64,000 bases of DNA from Paenibacillus kyungheensis (GCF_028606985.1 NZ_CP117416.1:4130001-4194000), one strand, 5' to 3'. Counted from the first letter of the stretch, positions 36,363-47,724 are shown. The notes: generated by a model not told the origin, from the letters alone. Program-made: numbers and translations.

Positions 36363-37925
36363 TCAACTATTGGTCTTTTGGACACGATCTTGTCCGGATT
36401 GCATTTGTTCGGCTAATCGCATCGCTTCTGCAATTTCTTCATCAGATACGATACTACTACCTTCACGTGCGCTTTTGACAATCGGAATCTCCGGTTTGGC
36501 ATTAGCTGATCGGTTATATGTTCGTGTATTGGTACGTTTGTTACCGCCAGTTGCTCCACCTTTGGCTTGTAGCTTCGCTTGATCGCTAATTTTGAGATCG
36601 AGCTTGTTCTGCTCTCTGACATAGCGAACTGCTTTTTCATACGTATCCACTTGTTGATTCAGCATATTGGTCACTACCCAATCGACAAATTTACTACTCA
36701 AGCGCTCACCCGGTTGAGACATTTTGATCGCTAACAAGTAATGTATCAATACATTAACCACTTCTTCAGACAATTTATAATTAATATCGACATGTTCGAA
36801 TATATCATTCACACTGTTAGGCACGCTACCCGGATAAAACATTTCCAGAACGCGTGTATAGGGTTCATTGCGTAGAATTGTATTATATTGATGAATATCG
36901 CATTTGCTTGTAAATTGACGCGGTACTTCCAGATAATACTCCATTTCAACTGCATATTCTACAGGTAAATCTTGAGATTCTTCTTTTTTCTCTTCTCGAA
37001 GCGAGATCACTTTGGCTTCATGAATCTGTCGTTCTTCCTGACGCTTTTTCCCTTGACGGAATTGCAGATTGGCACGACGTTGAATTTCTTCTTCCGCCAG
37101 TTCGCCTTTGGCATCAAATACGCCATCTTCATCTAGCATCCGGCAAATATCTTGAATATCCAGACGATATTTATAAGCGATATAGCTCAGTACATTCATC
37201 TGCTCTGGTAAAAATCGCAACTTTTCTACATATATACGGTTACGTGATCCACGCGGGAAATAACGAATAATATCTGCATAATTAATCAGATCATCTTCAC
37301 TTAGCTTCGGCTGACTGCTACGCTGTTGCGCACTTACTTCTGTCAGCGCTTGCTCTAATTCGTAATCAATCACATGGGTATTCAATTCGAAAATATCATA
37401 AAACGGTTGTGAAATATTTTCTTTTTGAACGGTATTGTCTCCCCAACCATCGGGTTCTTTGGCTAAAAAACGTTCACGCAAAGATAACACCGCAAACTTA
37501 CCCATTTTGTCTCGTAGCAACAATGTTAAATGTTGTGTTCGGAAAAACTCACTTGGTGATAGCGGCTGTTGTAATTCATATTCATATATATAATCATCTT
37601 GATCAGGGAAATATACGCGATTGGTCTGTAATAAGCCAACAGCTTCTAATAACGAAGTCTGCTCGACCAAAAATTTACGTCCATGTTCTCCCGGTTCAAG
37701 CCCTAACGTTAAAAATAAACGACGCTGTTGTTCAATTGGGGAATAACCTACTTGCTGTGCTTCGACATGCTCACACAATAATCGATATACACTAATCGCA
37801 AAAGCCCCTGTTAACGGTTGATAAACCAGACTAAGCATCCGTTCATCCAGCGCACCTATACCAAATTCGCGGTACACGCAATATCGGTGATTTTCAGTAA
37901 AATGAAGTAGATTCTTTATGCGCAT
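36363..37925 (-). CDS. dnaB: Replication initiation and membrane attachment protein DnaB
   Basis: 520 residues. The N-terminal winged-helix region (MLSLVYQPLTGAFAISVYRLL) and the DnaB/DnaD-type C-terminal domain (residues about 400-470, with YEKAVRYVREQ) are typical of the Gram-positive co-loader, distinct from the E. coli helicase of that name. It works with DnaD and DnaI to load helicase at oriC. The middle is charged and more variable. The Bacillus-type nrdR upstream neighbour is not present; hemQ is divergent. Confidence 0.93.
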   Translation of the reverse strand: MRIKNLLHFTENHRYCVYREFGIGALDERMLSLVYQPLTGAFAISVYRLLCEHVEAQQVGYSPIEQQRRLFLTLGLEPGEHGRKFLVEQTSLLEAVGLLQTNRVYFPDQDDYIYEYELQQPLSPSEFFRTQHLTLLLRDKMGKFAVLSLRERFLAKEPDGWGDNTVQKENISQPFYDIFELNTHVIDYELEQALTEVSAQQRSSQPKLSEDDLINYADIIRYFPRGSRNRIYVEKLRFLPEQMNVLSYIAYKYRLDIQDICRMLDEDGVFDAKGELAEEEIQRRANLQFRQGKKRQEERQIHEAKVISLREEKKEESQDLPVEYAVEMEYYLEVPRQFTSKCDIHQYNTILRNEPYTRVLEMFYPGSVPNSVNDIFEHVDINYKLSEEVVNVLIHYLLAIKMSQPGERLSSKFVDWVVTNMLNQQVDTYEKAVRYVREQNKLDLKISDQAKLQAKGGATGGNKRTNTRTYNRSANAKPEIPIVKSAREGSSIVSDEEIAEAMRLAEQMQSGQDRVQKTNS

Positions 37926-38245
37926 GATCCGCCCCCTCTCTTTTTGCTCCTGTGCATGCGGAATTCTATTCTAACACAAATCTTGAAATTTCAATGCTGA
38001 AAAGAAAGGTGAATTTGGAACATAAACACCTTCGATCTCCACGACAATCATCCTTTTGCGCCATTACGCTAGAAATGAATATATTTTATAGATTGTTCTA
38101 TTCTTCTACACCATTATGATGAAGCAACCATGAACAGACTGTGAAGTCAATTGCTCTGTGTAGACTCCTTCGGTTACAATAGATCAAGATGTGTAAGTAT
38201 ACTTATGAATAACAATAGTTTCCACTAATATATAGGAGTGATTTT
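37926..38245. other. Divergent dnaB-hemQ intergenic region
   Basis: 320 bp presumably carrying both promoters and the hemQ ribosome site (TAGGAGTGA). No ORF, hairpin or repeat that I can support. Confidence 0.45.
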
Positions 38246-38995
38246 ATGAATGAAGCAGTAGCTACGCTTGAAGGCTGGTATGCACTACACGATTTTCGTA
38301 CAATTGATTGGCATGCCTGGAAAGCAGCAGACGATGAAGAACGTGCCGGCGCGATCGACGAATTGAACGCTCTTATTCATGATTGGCAAGCTGTTAGCAA
38401 TGACGGTAGTGGTAGTACAGTTCTTTATACAGTTGTTGGACAAAAAGCTGATTTTATGATGATGCACTTACGTGAAACGTTAGAAGATTTGAATGCGATC
38501 GAAAATGAATTTAACAAAACAACATTCGCTAGTTTTACGAAAAAATCATACTCATATGTGAGTATCGTAGAACTTAGTAGTTATATGGCTAGTCATGTAG
38601 AAGGCGATCCAATGGAAAATCCACATATTCTTGCCCGTCTAAAACCAGCTTTACCAGATTCTCGTTATATCTGTTTCTATCCGATGAACAAAACCCGTAA
38701 TCTAGGGGATAACTGGTACATGCTTCCGATGGATGAGCGTCGTGAAATGATTCGTAGTCATGGATTGATTGGACGCAGTTATGCAGGTAAAGTCAAACAA
38801 ATCATTACCGGCTCTGTTGGACTGGATGATTGGGAATGGGGCGTAACGTTATTTGCAGACGATGCACTTCAATTTAAAAAATTAGTATACGAAATGCGCT
38901 TCGATGAAGCAAGTGCTCGTTTTGGAGAATTTGGTTCATTTTACGTCGGCAGTATGCTAGACACCGCTAAATTCGAAGAAATGCTCAAACTTTAA
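38246..38995 (+). CDS. hemQ: Coproheme decarboxylase HemQ (chlorite dismutase family)
   Basis: 249 residues, the usual monoderm length. Catalytic Tyr145 and Lys149 (FYPMNK) and proximal heme ligand His172 ([11 protein letters not shown]) fall at the same numbers as in the characterised Geobacillus enzyme. It converts coproheme III to heme b using H2O2, the last step of the coproporphyrin-dependent pathway. A strong terminator follows. Confidence 0.95.
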   Translation: MNEAVATLEGWYALHDFRTIDWHAWKAADDEERAGAIDELNALIHDWQAVSNDGSGSTVLYTVVGQKADFMMMHLRETLEDLNAIENEFNKTTFASFTKKSYSYVSIVELSSYMASHVEGDPMENPHILARLKPALPDSRYICFYPMNKTRNLGDNWYMLPMDERREMIRSHGLIGRSYAGKVKQIITGSVGLDDWEWGVTLFADDALQFKKLVYEMRFDEASARFGEFGSFYVGSMLDTAKFEEMLKL

Positions 38996-39044
38996 TACTT
39001 TTGATCTTCTATAGAGATACAAATTGTAAATAGCCTATCCACTC

Positions 39045-39091
39045 AAAACCTCTGCGGTGTCTTAGACACTACGTTATGCAGAGGTTTTTTA
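39045..39091 (+). terminator. Terminator of hemQ
   Basis: AAAACCTCTGC pairs with GCAGAGGTTTT around an inner GTGTC/GACAC stem; six T residues follow. Confidence 0.9.
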
Positions 39092-39300
39092 TTTGTTTAT
39101 ATTTGGGGAGAATTCATTATAGAAGTGATGATTGTTAATTAGTCCTTAAGACTTATCTAAAAATAAAAAAATTCTTATTTACATATAATTTTTGTCGAAA
39201 AATATACAGAAATACAGAACTATTGACGATATAATCAACAATTAAGGGATCAAAGTCGCATAAACAGATTTTGATAATCATATAGAAAAGAGGGGTACTT

Positions 39301-41319
39301 ATGACGTTGAAAGTCAAATTGATTCTGTTAGTAATGGCGACTGCGATTCTAATTGCTGTCCCTATTGGATGGTCAGCACTGTATATTATCAAAAATCAAG
39401 CAACCAAGTCAGTCAATACAACACTTCAAAATACAGTGTCTCAAGCAGTCACACAAGTCGATGGTTGGATTAATACCAATAGTAAAGTAATCGAAACCCT
39501 CGGCTCTGTTATCAATGCCACCGTTCCATTGGATCAAATTACAGTCAATCATCTAAAAGTATTTCAAGATGCTTCTAATGCTAAAAGCATATCCGATATT
39601 TATGTTGGACTGGAAAATGGAAAATTTGTGGATGGAACTGAATGGGTTCCTGATGCGGGTTATGATGCTAGACAGCGTCCGTGGTATCAAAAAACAAAAG
39701 AAGTGAATGGTTTATCTATTAGTGATCCTTATCTAGATGCAACTACAGATGGTTATGCAGTCTCAATTGCAGTACCGCTCAAAAACAGTCAGGGCAATTT
39801 TGCAGGTGTACTATCTGAAGATATTTTATTATCAACTATTACCGATTATATCAACAATATCAAAATCAAAGGTGGCTTTACCTTTTTATTAGATCAACAT
39901 GGTAATGTTATGTCTCACCCCAATGCACATTTTATTAATAAACCTCTCAAAGATCAAGCCGATTATAGTGCGATTGCAGATACGCTACTGAGTCAAAATT
40001 CAGGCAGTACCGAATATACTTATAAAGGTGATCCACAACTACTCTATTATAGTAAAATTCCAGGTACAAATTGGATTGTCGCTTCCTCTACTTCTAAGCA
40101 ATTGGCTTTTGCAGAATATACCCAATTACGCAATCAATATACGATTGCTATCATTATCCTAACGTTACTATTTGTTGTTTTTGCTTTCTTGGTAGCCGTT
40201 CGTATCGTCAAACCTATCGTTTTTTTGAAAAAAAGTGCGCAGCAATTAGCAGAAGGTGATCTTACTGTTCATGTTCCCGTCAAAGGCAAAGATGAAGTCG
40301 CTCAACTGGCAACTGCTTTTAATACCATGTCTGCTGCTCTTCGTCACTTAATTCAGACCGTGTCACAGTCAGCGCATGGAGTAAATACCGCTTCTTCTGA
40401 GATGTATCATAATGCTTCTAATTCAGGAGATATTGCAGGACAGATTTCTACGGTTATTGAAGAGATTGCTCGTGGTGCTGTAGAACAAGCCGAATCGATC
40501 CAATCTGGTGCTGAAATGGTTATGACAATGACAGACTCTTTAGACAAAGTATCCAGCAGTGCAGATCAAGCTGCTCATATGATCACTCAGGTGAATGAAG
40601 CTATGAATCGGGGTACAGAAGCTATTATTCAACAGACAGCTCTGTCGCAAGCCGGACAAGCCTCCACTCGTCGTGTAGAAGATTCCAATGCGATTTTGAT
40701 TCAGAAATTAGATGAAATTGCTCAGATTACTAATGTTATTCGTGAAATCAGTAGCCAGACCAATCTATTGTCGCTTAATGCTGCGATCGAAGCCGCACGT
40801 GCTGGTGAACATGGAGCAGGATTCGCTGTTGTCGCCAGTGAAGTTCGTAAGCTAGCTGAACAAGCTTCTCATTCTGCTTCTGATATTGATGCGCTACTGA
40901 TTCAATTAAATGAAGCAGGCAAGCAAAGTTCTCTCGAATTATCTTCATTCCGCGATACGACTGTGCAACAGCAACAGTCTGTTAATGAAACCAAAGACTC
41001 TTTTGAACATATTCGTCAATCGGTAGATGATATTATTTCACGTATCGGTCATGTGTCTGAAGGAATAACGACACTTAAATCTAATGCTAATCAAGTATCA
41101 GATGTCATTACTGGATTGGCGGCGGTATCGGAGCAAAGCGCGGCTTCTACAGAGCAAGCGGCTTCTTCAACTGTAGAGCAAACTCAAGCAATCGCTAGTA
41201 TTTCAACATCATCCAAACAATTATCCGAAAGTGCCAACCATTTATTACAAGAAATCGGTCAGTTCAAAATCGAAGACTCTTCTGCGCTACCTCCTGCTAC
41301 TACAAATCATAATCAATAA
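39301..41319 (+). CDS. Methyl-accepting chemotaxis protein (dCache), copy 1
   Basis: 672 residues: membrane helix at 7-30, an extracellular dCache-type sensor (about 35-275, with [11 protein letters not shown] typical of the PAS-like fold), a second helix near 280-302, HAMP (to about 355), and a C-terminal signalling domain with the conserved hairpin tip ([20 protein letters not shown]). It signals to CheA/CheW. It is a tandem duplicate of the next gene, with the same 5' stretch AGAGGGGTACT before the start. Ligand unknown; dCache sensors often bind amino acids. Confidence 0.94.
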   Translation: MTLKVKLILLVMATAILIAVPIGWSALYIIKNQATKSVNTTLQNTVSQAVTQVDGWINTNSKVIETLGSVINATVPLDQITVNHLKVFQDASNAKSISDIYVGLENGKFVDGTEWVPDAGYDARQRPWYQKTKEVNGLSISDPYLDATTDGYAVSIAVPLKNSQGNFAGVLSEDILLSTITDYINNIKIKGGFTFLLDQHGNVMSHPNAHFINKPLKDQADYSAIADTLLSQNSGSTEYTYKGDPQLLYYSKIPGTNWIVASSTSKQLAFAEYTQLRNQYTIAIIILTLLFVVFAFLVAVRIVKPIVFLKKSAQQLAEGDLTVHVPVKGKDEVAQLATAFNTMSAALRHLIQTVSQSAHGVNTASSEMYHNASNSGDIAGQISTVIEEIARGAVEQAESIQSGAEMVMTMTDSLDKVSSSADQAAHMITQVNEAMNRGTEAIIQQTALSQAGQASTRRVEDSNAILIQKLDEIAQITNVIREISSQTNLLSLNAAIEAARAGEHGAGFAVVASEVRKLAEQASHSASDIDALLIQLNEAGKQSSLELSSFRDTTVQQQQSVNETKDSFEHIRQSVDDIISRIGHVSEGITTLKSNANQVSDVITGLAAVSEQSAASTEQAASSTVEQTQAIASISTSSKQLSESANHLLQEIGQFKIEDSSALPPATTNHNQ

Positions 41320-41329
41320 TTTCACATCT

Positions 41330-41368
41330 AAAAAAGCTATGTTCTTTTATTAAGAGCATAGCTTTTTT
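41330..41368 (+). terminator. Terminator between the two chemoreceptor genes
   Basis: AAAAAAGCTATGTTCTT pairs with AAGAGCATAGCTTTTTT around TTATT. The two receptors are therefore probably separate transcripts. Confidence 0.88.
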
Positions 41369-41607
41369 GTTATATATGTATTCATCAACTCTTCATATTT
41401 TATTTTTAATTTTATTTATTTCGTGAATGAATCATTTATTTTTAGGACTAAAGAATTATTTTTGTGACAAAAAAAGTAAATATAAAGAAAAATTTTGTCG
41501 GAAAAGGTAATTAATTAAAGTTGAGATGACGATATAAGTAACAAGCAATTAAAACGCATTCATACTTGTTCGTTATTTTTATATACGTATAGAAAAGAGG
41601 GGTACTC

Positions 41608-43629
41608 ATGACGTTAAAAGTAAAATTGATTTTGCTTGTTATAGCTACTGCTATTCTTATTGCTGTTCCTGTTGGATGGTCTGCTCTGTACATTATTAAA
41701 AAACAAGCTACTCAATCGGTCGATGCCGATGTCAAAAAAACAGTGACTCAAGGCGTTACACAAATCAACGGTTGGGTTAACACGAATAGTAAAGTGGTAG
41801 AAACGCTAGCTTCTCTAATCAATAGTACTGTTCCGCTAGATCAAATTACATTAAAACATCTACAAGTTTTTAAAGATGAAAGTAATGCAAAAAGTATTTT
41901 TGATATGTATTATGCTTTAGAAGACGCTACTTTTTTAGATGGTGGCGATTGGAAAGCTCCACCAGGGTATGATCCTCGTACAAGACCTTGGTATGAAGAA
42001 ACTAAAAAAGCTAACAAACTATTTGTCAGTGCTCCTTACGAAGATGCTGGTACCAAAACATATAAAGCCATCTTTATTGGTGCTCCTCTAAAAGACCCTC
42101 AAGGTAAATTTGCCGGTGTTATAGCAGAAGATATTTTATTATCTACGATTACTAGCTATATCGATACTCTCAAAACAAATAACGGTTTTACATTTTTGAT
42201 CGATCCTAATGGAAATGTAATGTCTCATCCAGATGCTTCTTTTGTTAACAAACCACTTAAAGATCAAGCCGATTATACCAATGTAGCAAATACACTGCTT
42301 AGCCAAAATTCAGGTAGTATGGAATACACTTATAAAGGCGATCCTCAATTACTGTATTATGAAAAAATTCCAGGTATCAATTGGATTGTTGCTTCTTCTA
42401 CTTCTAAAAAAGCAGCTTTTGCTGAATATACACAATTACGCAATCAATACATTATTGTTATTATTGCTCTTACTTTATTATTCGCTTTGTTAGCTTTCTG
42501 GGTAGCGGTTCGTATCGTCAAACCAATCATCTTGCTTAAGAAAAGTGCTCAACAGTTGGCTGAAGGTGATCTGACAGTTGTGGTTGCTATTAAAGGGAAA
42601 GATGAAATTGCTCAGTTAGGCATTGCTTTTAATACGATGTCCACCGCTTTGCGTAACTTGATTCAGACCGTTTCTCACTCTGCATTAGGTGTCAATCAAG
42701 CTTCTACTGAAATGTATCGTAATGCTACCAATTCAGGAGATATCGCAGGACAGATTTCTACAGTTATCGAAGAAATCGCTCGTGGTGCAGGCGATCAAGC
42801 GGAATCGATCCAATCCGGTGCTGAAATGGTTATGGATATGACAGGATCACTTGAAAAAGTAGCGGCTAGTGCTAATCAAGCTTCTCATATGATCAGTGAA
42901 GTCAATGATGCTATGCAGCGGGGTACACAAGCGATCTCTCAACAAACATCGCTAGCTCAAGCAGGACAAGAGTCTACGCAACGGGTAGAAGCTTCCAACG
43001 CTATTTTGTTGAAAAAACTAGATGAAATTGCACAGATCACAAACGTTATTCGCGAAATCAGTAATCAAACCAATCTACTATCTCTTAATGCCGCTATTGA
43101 AGCTGCACGTGCCGGCGAACATGGAGCAGGATTCGCTGTTGTTGCTAGTGAAGTTCGTAAGCTAGCTGAACAAGCTTCTCATTCCGCTTCTGATATTGAT
43201 GCGTTGCTTATTCAGTTGAATGAAGCAGGCAAACAAAGTTCGCTTGAATTATCTTCGTTCCGTGATACAACTGTTCAACAGCAACAATCTGTAGACGAGA
43301 CCAAAGATTCTTTTGAACAAATTCGCTCTTCGGTAGACGGTATTATTTCACAGATTGCTCATGTATCTGATGGAGTGACTTCTCTAAAATCAAGCGCTAA
43401 CCAAGTATCCGATGTCATTACAGGGCTTGCCGCTGTATCTGAACAAAGTGCCGCTGCTACTGAAGAAGCTGCTTCTTCTACTATCGAACAGACTCAATCG
43501 ATTGCGAGTATCTCTACTTCTTCCAAACACTTATCTGAAAGTGCCGATCATTTGTTAAAAGAAATCGGTCAATTCAAAATTGAAGAAGATACTTCTACTC
43601 CTTCAGCTACAACGAATCATAACAACTAA
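41608..43629 (+). CDS. Methyl-accepting chemotaxis protein (dCache), copy 2
   Basis: 673 residues with the same architecture as copy 1. The signalling domain, HAMP and the first helix are nearly identical; the sensor differs most around residues 85-165 (copy 2: [20 protein letters not shown]). This is the pattern of duplication followed by ligand-specificity divergence. Both genes carry TTTTGTCG(A/G)AAAA about 100 bp upstream, a possible shared promoter element. Confidence 0.94.
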   Translation: MTLKVKLILLVIATAILIAVPVGWSALYIIKKQATQSVDADVKKTVTQGVTQINGWVNTNSKVVETLASLINSTVPLDQITLKHLQVFKDESNAKSIFDMYYALEDATFLDGGDWKAPPGYDPRTRPWYEETKKANKLFVSAPYEDAGTKTYKAIFIGAPLKDPQGKFAGVIAEDILLSTITSYIDTLKTNNGFTFLIDPNGNVMSHPDASFVNKPLKDQADYTNVANTLLSQNSGSMEYTYKGDPQLLYYEKIPGINWIVASSTSKKAAFAEYTQLRNQYIIVIIALTLLFALLAFWVAVRIVKPIILLKKSAQQLAEGDLTVVVAIKGKDEIAQLGIAFNTMSTALRNLIQTVSHSALGVNQASTEMYRNATNSGDIAGQISTVIEEIARGAGDQAESIQSGAEMVMDMTGSLEKVAASANQASHMISEVNDAMQRGTQAISQQTSLAQAGQESTQRVEASNAILLKKLDEIAQITNVIREISNQTNLLSLNAAIEAARAGEHGAGFAVVASEVRKLAEQASHSASDIDALLIQLNEAGKQSSLELSSFRDTTVQQQQSVDETKDSFEQIRSSVDGIISQIAHVSDGVTSLKSSANQVSDVITGLAAVSEQSAAATEEAASSTIEQTQSIASISTSSKHLSESADHLLKEIGQFKIEEDTSTPSATTNHNN

Positions 43630-43645
43630 TCGTATAGTAAAACAC

Positions 43646-43682
43646 AAAAAGCCAGGTTCCTTAAAAGGGACCTGGCTTTTGC
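43646..43682. terminator. Bidirectional terminator
   Basis: AAAAGCCAGGTTCC pairs with GGGACCTGGCTTTT; A/T runs on both sides. It separates the convergent receptor gene and the 43697 gene. Confidence 0.85.
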
Positions 43683-43696
43683 ATGAGCATTTCAAA

Positions 43697-43954
43697 TTAG
43701 ACTTCTTCGGACAAATCCTGAGAACGATCTAGTGATGCTAGATATTCCTGATCATCACGATCTCGTGCACGACTTTTGTCTTTCAAACGTTCTATCGCTG
43801 GTAAGATCAAAATATCAATTTCTTTTTGGATCGGATACGCAAGATCATAACGACCCTGCTCTTCCAAAAATCCACCGACTTCGATCAATCCGTTATACCG
43901 ATCCAGCTCTTCACGCGTAAGAAGTCCACGTACCTGAACGCTACAGTGACGCAT
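43697..43954 (-). CDS. Small charged protein downstream of ndh
   Basis: 85 residues, begins one base after the stop of the NADH dehydrogenase gene, so it is co-transcribed. Helical and acidic/basic mixed (EELDRYNGLIEVGGFLEEQG, then AIERLKDKSRARDRDDQEYL); no membrane helix or metal motif. I do not recognise a family. The ribosome site (AAAAGGAAAA) is about 13 bases upstream and coupling to ndh translation may help initiation. Confidence 0.65.
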   Translation of the reverse strand: MRHCSVQVRGLLTREELDRYNGLIEVGGFLEEQGRYDLAYPIQKEIDILILPAIERLKDKSRARDRDDQEYLASLDRSQDLSEEV

Positions 43955-43955
43955 C

Positions 43956-45149
43956 TTATAAGAATTTTCCTTTTTTCATAACAAGCGATACGCCACCAAT
44001 AATAAATAGGTAACGAATATCGATTACTTTTTTCAATTGAGCTGCTACAAAACCTTTCAATTTGCGATCGCCAACGATACCTACTGCTTCGCCTTTACCA
44101 AGGGATGCTACAGTACCTTTGTTGCTGAATACAAATTTCTTAGGTTGTTGTCCACGAATAGCTGCTACGATGTTTTGTGCACAAAGTACACCTTGTTGCA
44201 TCGAAATTTGCGCTGTTGGTGGGTAAGGACGACCTTCTTCATTGAACATCAATGAGCTATCGCCAATGATGTATACATTTTCGTGTCCTGGTGCACGCAA
44301 GTACTCGTCAATTTTAACGCGTCCACGCATCGCTTCGAATCCAGCTTGCTCAACAAGACGGTTACCACGGATACCACCTGTCCATACGACAGTGTTTGCA
44401 TGGATTTTTTCAGAATTTTCACCAACGATAACACCGTCAGTTAGACATTCTTTGATCGCAACACCAATTTTGAATGTTACGCCTTTGTTTTGTAGAACTT
44501 TCATAGCATACTCAACCAATTCAGGATCGAAACCTGGCAATGCTGTTGGAGCTGCTTCTACATTGTACAATTTAACTTCAGAACGGCTAATGCCATGAGT
44601 TCTGCACAATTCTTGTAGACGATCAGACAATTCACCAACAAACTCGATACCTGTGAAACCTGCGCCACCGACTACGAAAGTCAAACGCTCTGGTTTTTTA
44701 TCTACTTTGTAAGCTGTAAATTGTGCTTCAATGTGATCACGAATTTTGCGTACAGAGTTGATACTGCGAATCGTCATCGCATTTTCAAGCATACCCGGGA
44801 TACCGAAAGTTTCTGGTTCGCCACCTAGACAGATGATCAAGTGATCATAAGACAAAGTTCCGTCTTCCAAAATAACTTTTTTCTCTTGTGGGATGATTTC
44901 TTGTACATTCGATTTCACTACATCGATTTTGAACTCATCAACCAATTTGGAAATTTGCTCACGCGCATTATCCAATTTGTCTGTACCTGCTGCTGGCATA
45001 TGCAAGTGTGTTGTAAAGTAATGATAGTCGTGGCGGTTAACCAAAGTTACGTCAGCCTCATTATAATTCAGTTCTTTTTGCAAACGTTGTGCAGCAAGAA
45101 TACCTGCATAACCTGCGCCCAAAATAACAATTTTAGGAATGCTACTCAT
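43956..45149 (-). CDS. Type II NADH:quinone dehydrogenase (YumB-like)
   Basis: 397 residues from ATG 45149, which gives MSSIPKIVILGAGYAG and is nine bases after AAGGGG; ATG 45155 is also possible. Two dinucleotide folds: FAD (ILGAGYAGI) and NADH (VVGGAGFTGIE). Also VWTGGI, IIGDSSLMF, and the quinone-side C-terminus ending VSLVMKKGKFL. A non-proton-pumping enzyme that passes NADH electrons to menaquinone. A Rex-type operator lies 170 bp upstream, suggesting control by NADH/NAD+. Confidence 0.92.
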   Translation of the reverse strand: MSSIPKIVILGAGYAGILAAQRLQKELNYNEADVTLVNRHDYHYFTTHLHMPAAGTDKLDNAREQISKLVDEFKIDVVKSNVQEIIPQEKKVILEDGTLSYDHLIICLGGEPETFGIPGMLENAMTIRSINSVRKIRDHIEAQFTAYKVDKKPERLTFVVGGAGFTGIEFVGELSDRLQELCRTHGISRSEVKLYNVEAAPTALPGFDPELVEYAMKVLQNKGVTFKIGVAIKECLTDGVIVGENSEKIHANTVVWTGGIRGNRLVEQAGFEAMRGRVKIDEYLRAPGHENVYIIGDSSLMFNEEGRPYPPTAQISMQQGVLCAQNIVAAIRGQQPKKFVFSNKGTVASLGKGEAVGIVGDRKLKGFVAAQLKKVIDIRYLFIIGGVSLVMKKGKFL

Positions 45150-45312
45150 ATTCATTTTCCCCTTCCAATGATTCACTCAGAATGTATTTCATTGAAGTAC
45201 ATCGCCTATGTCAAAGCATTACAATGATCGATAACAATAGACTTTGCACTGAAACGATAAAATCAGTTAAAATAGTTGATACCCATATATAACCATGATT
45301 GCTCCGTATACC

Positions 45313-45339
45313 TTCACAAAATTGTGAAAATATACACAA
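45313..45339 (-). promoter_or_regulatory. Candidate Rex operator upstream of ndh
   Basis: TTGTGAAAATATACACAA (45322-45339) matches the Rex consensus TTGTGAA-N4-TTCACAA at all but one position. A second overlapping palindrome, TTCACAAAATTGTGAA (45313-45328), shares its left arm. They lie in the 565-bp divergent gap between ndh and the ferredoxin reductase gene, 164-190 bp from the ndh start, so either gene could be the target. The rest of the gap shows nothing further. Binding is inferred. Confidence 0.6.
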
Positions 45340-45713
45340 CAGTAGACAAATGATTACATTCATCATAAAAGCGCAATAGGATATGTCACATTATATTGTA
45401 CTCTTTCTAGCGAATATGTTCAAAAAAATTTACGTTTTCTGAAAAAAATGTTCTATTTTCGTCACATGACATCATTAGCCCAACTGAAATGATATCTATT
45501 TTTCTTTGAAATATCAAGAGTAAATTTAATTTTTTATCTATCTTTTTATATATTTTTGTGCATCAGAAAGATGGAGTTTGTTTATTTTTTGTTTACTTTT
45601 GCAAATTGCGATAAGATTGATAGGAGCTGTTTTGAGAATTGTCGTTTTAAAAATATTCTCTTTATGATATATAATTGGGTAAGATCGAACTAATTTACGG
45701 AGGTGCTTGTGAA

Positions 45714-46712
45714 GTGTCATCTACAACAAACAACGAACTAAGCGATATTATTATTATTGGTGGAGGGCCTGCCGGGATGTTTGCTGCTTTTTATGGCGGT
45801 ATGCGTCAAGCGTCAGTGAAACTAATTGAAAGTATGCCTCAACTTGGCGGACAATTAGCTGCCCTTTATCCTGAAAAATATATTTATGATGTAGCAGGAT
45901 TCCCGAAAATTACAGCGCAAGAGCTAGTGAACAACTTACAACAACAAATGAATCATTTTGATTCTGATATTCGTTTGGAAGAAAAAGTACTTAATGTAGA
46001 AAAGAAAGCAGATCGTCATTTTGTCGTGACTACTGATAAAGGCACACATGAAAGTAAAGCTGTTATTATTACAGCAGGCGTAGGCGCATTTGAACCTCGT
46101 CGTCTAGATTTACCGAATGCTAGCCATTTTGAAAAAACAAATCTGCATTACTTTGTAAGTGATTTGAGCCGTTTTGCAGGTAAAAAAGTATTGATCAGTG
46201 GTGGAGGCGACTCCGCAGTAGACTGGGCGCTTATGATCGAACCGATCGCTGCTGAAGTATACTTGATCCATCGTCGTGACAAATTCCGTGCTCATGAACA
46301 TAGTGTAGAGAACTTGAATGCTTCTGGCGTCAAAATCATTACACCGACAGAAATTACAGAATTGCATGGTGAAGATACGATTGAGCGTGTTACTCTTTCT
46401 CATGTCAAAACCAAAGAAACACAAGAAATCGAAGTCGATGATGTAATTGTTAACTTCGGCTTTATCTCTTCACTTGGCCCTATCGCTGAATGGGGTATTG
46501 AGATCAATAGCAATTCGATTGTGGTTGATTCTCGTATGGAAACGAATGTTGAAGGCATCTTTGCTGCTGGAGATATCACTACTTACCCTGGTAAGCTTAA
46601 ATTGATCGCTGTTGGTTTTGGTGAAGCGCCTACGGCTATCAACAACGCTAAAGTATATGTTGATCCTGATGCGAAATTGTCTCCAGGACACAGTAGTAAT
46701 ATGAAAATGTAG
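45714..46712 (+). CDS. Ferredoxin/flavodoxin-NADP+ reductase (YumC type)
   Basis: 332 residues from GTG 45714, ten bases after CGGAGG; an in-frame ATG at 45675 is upstream of that site and rejected. Thioredoxin-reductase-like FNR: FAD motif [23 protein letters not shown] motif [12 protein letters not shown], and [21 protein letters not shown]; no redox-active CxxC, which separates it from TrxB. It moves electrons between NADPH and ferredoxin/flavodoxin. Length equals B. subtilis YumC. Confidence 0.92.
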   Translation: MSSTTNNELSDIIIIGGGPAGMFAAFYGGMRQASVKLIESMPQLGGQLAALYPEKYIYDVAGFPKITAQELVNNLQQQMNHFDSDIRLEEKVLNVEKKADRHFVVTTDKGTHESKAVIITAGVGAFEPRRLDLPNASHFEKTNLHYFVSDLSRFAGKKVLISGGGDSAVDWALMIEPIAAEVYLIHRRDKFRAHEHSVENLNASGVKIITPTEITELHGEDTIERVTLSHVKTKETQEIEVDDVIVNFGFISSLGPIAEWGIEINSNSIVVDSRMETNVEGIFAAGDITTYPGKLKLIAVGFGEAPTAINNAKVYVDPDAKLSPGHSSNMKM

Positions 46713-46725
46713 TTTCGCTTTATAC

Positions 46726-46778
46726 ATGCTCTTTTCTTCACTGGATCACGAATCCGCTGGAGAGAAGAGCATTTTTTT
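46726..46778 (+). terminator. Terminator of the ferredoxin reductase gene
   Basis: ATGCTCTTTTCTTC pairs with GAGAGAAGAGCAT and is followed by seven T residues. Confidence 0.85.
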
Positions 46779-46875
46779 GTGGTTTTGCGAAATGTTCATC
46801 TTTTACTTGGATTACACCCCTTAATATGTCGTATAGTAAACATAAGATTATTTAAAATTTGCAGGAGGTGCCCTA

Positions 46876-47073
46876 GTGAGCGTTGGTGTATTTATTTTTC
46901 TACGTATTATAATCGTACTTGTATTGTTAGCGATTGCAGGACTTGTGTTTGCATTAAGTCGCAAATTTTTTAAAGAAAGTCGTAAAGGTGCAGGAATCGG
47001 CTTTTCTATATTTGGATTGCTTATTATTTCGCTAATCGTACAAACGATATTTAATTTTAGTCTGATGAAGTAA
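46876..47073 (+). CDS. Small two-helix membrane protein
   Basis: 65 residues from GTG 46876, seven or so bases after GCAGGAGG. Hydrophobic helices at about 5-27 and 40-62 joined by a basic loop (SRKFFKESRKGAG). No known family. It precedes a TraX-type gene by about 18 bp, so they form an operon. Confidence 0.7.
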   Translation: MSVGVFIFLRIIIVLVLLAIAGLVFALSRKFFKESRKGAGIGFSIFGLLIISLIVQTIFNFSLMK

Positions 47074-47091
47074 CGAAAAGGAGGTATGCCT

Positions 47092-47724
47092 GTGCAATGG
47101 TTAGCTATGCTTACGATGCTAACCGATCATTTGGGGTATGCTTTCTTTCCAGATGAACGGTATTTGCGTGTTATTGGTAGAATCGCTTTTCCTATTTATT
47201 GTTATTTTCTTGTACTTGGTTATCAACGTACACGCAATGTACGCAAATATACGATTCGATTACTGATTATTGCAGCTTTATCGCAACTTCCTTTTATGTA
47301 TGCTTTTGATATTACGAATTTAAATGTAGTCTGTACATTATTTATTTCCTTGCTTTTAATGATCGCAATTGATAAACTATCACTGAAATATTTTCCGGTT
47401 TCACTTCTTCTGATCCTTGCTGTAGGCTGGTTGGCAGATCAACTACATATGGATTATGGGATGTACGGCGTTCTATTAGTATTGGTATTTCGTTATACGA
47501 CCGGTTATTGGGTAATTTTCGCTCATTTGGCGCTTACTGTTGTGTTTGTACTGTTTGGAGGATTTTCAGATATTCAGATATTTAGCGTTCTAGCAACAGC
47601 TTTGATCGCCATTCATCTGCAATTGTATCCAAAAACAAAACTGTATTCACCTCCACGCTGGATATGGCGTTCCTTTTATCCCGCGCATTTAGCTATTATT
47701 GCGATCATACGTTTGGTATTTTAA
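47092..47724 (+). CDS. TraX-family membrane protein
   Basis: 210 residues from GTG 47092, seven bases after GGAGG; ATG 47086 is one base from it. Six to seven hydrophobic helices and the family start QWLAMLTMLTDHLGYAFFP, with RIAFPIYCYFL and Arg-rich loops. TraX of F plasmid acetylates pilin; chromosomal relatives are of unknown role and are related to acyltransferase-3-like proteins. It is not associated with conjugation genes here. Confidence 0.85.
   Translation: MQWLAMLTMLTDHLGYAFFPDERYLRVIGRIAFPIYCYFLVLGYQRTRNVRKYTIRLLIIAALSQLPFMYAFDITNLNVVCTLFISLLLMIAIDKLSLKYFPVSLLLILAVGWLADQLHMDYGMYGVLLVLVFRYTTGYWVIFAHLALTVVFVLFGGFSDIQIFSVLATALIAIHLQLYPKTKLYSPPRWIWRSFYPAHLAIIAIIRLVF

Noticed and set aside
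36363-37925. Nearness to oriC because of dnaB and dnaI
   Set aside because: These genes are not origin-linked in Bacillota, and no DnaA-box cluster, dnaA or dnaN is present.
39120-39300. SigD-type promoter before the chemoreceptors
   Set aside because: A shared TTTTGTCG element exists, but the TAAA-N15-GCCGATAT pattern is not matched in both copies.
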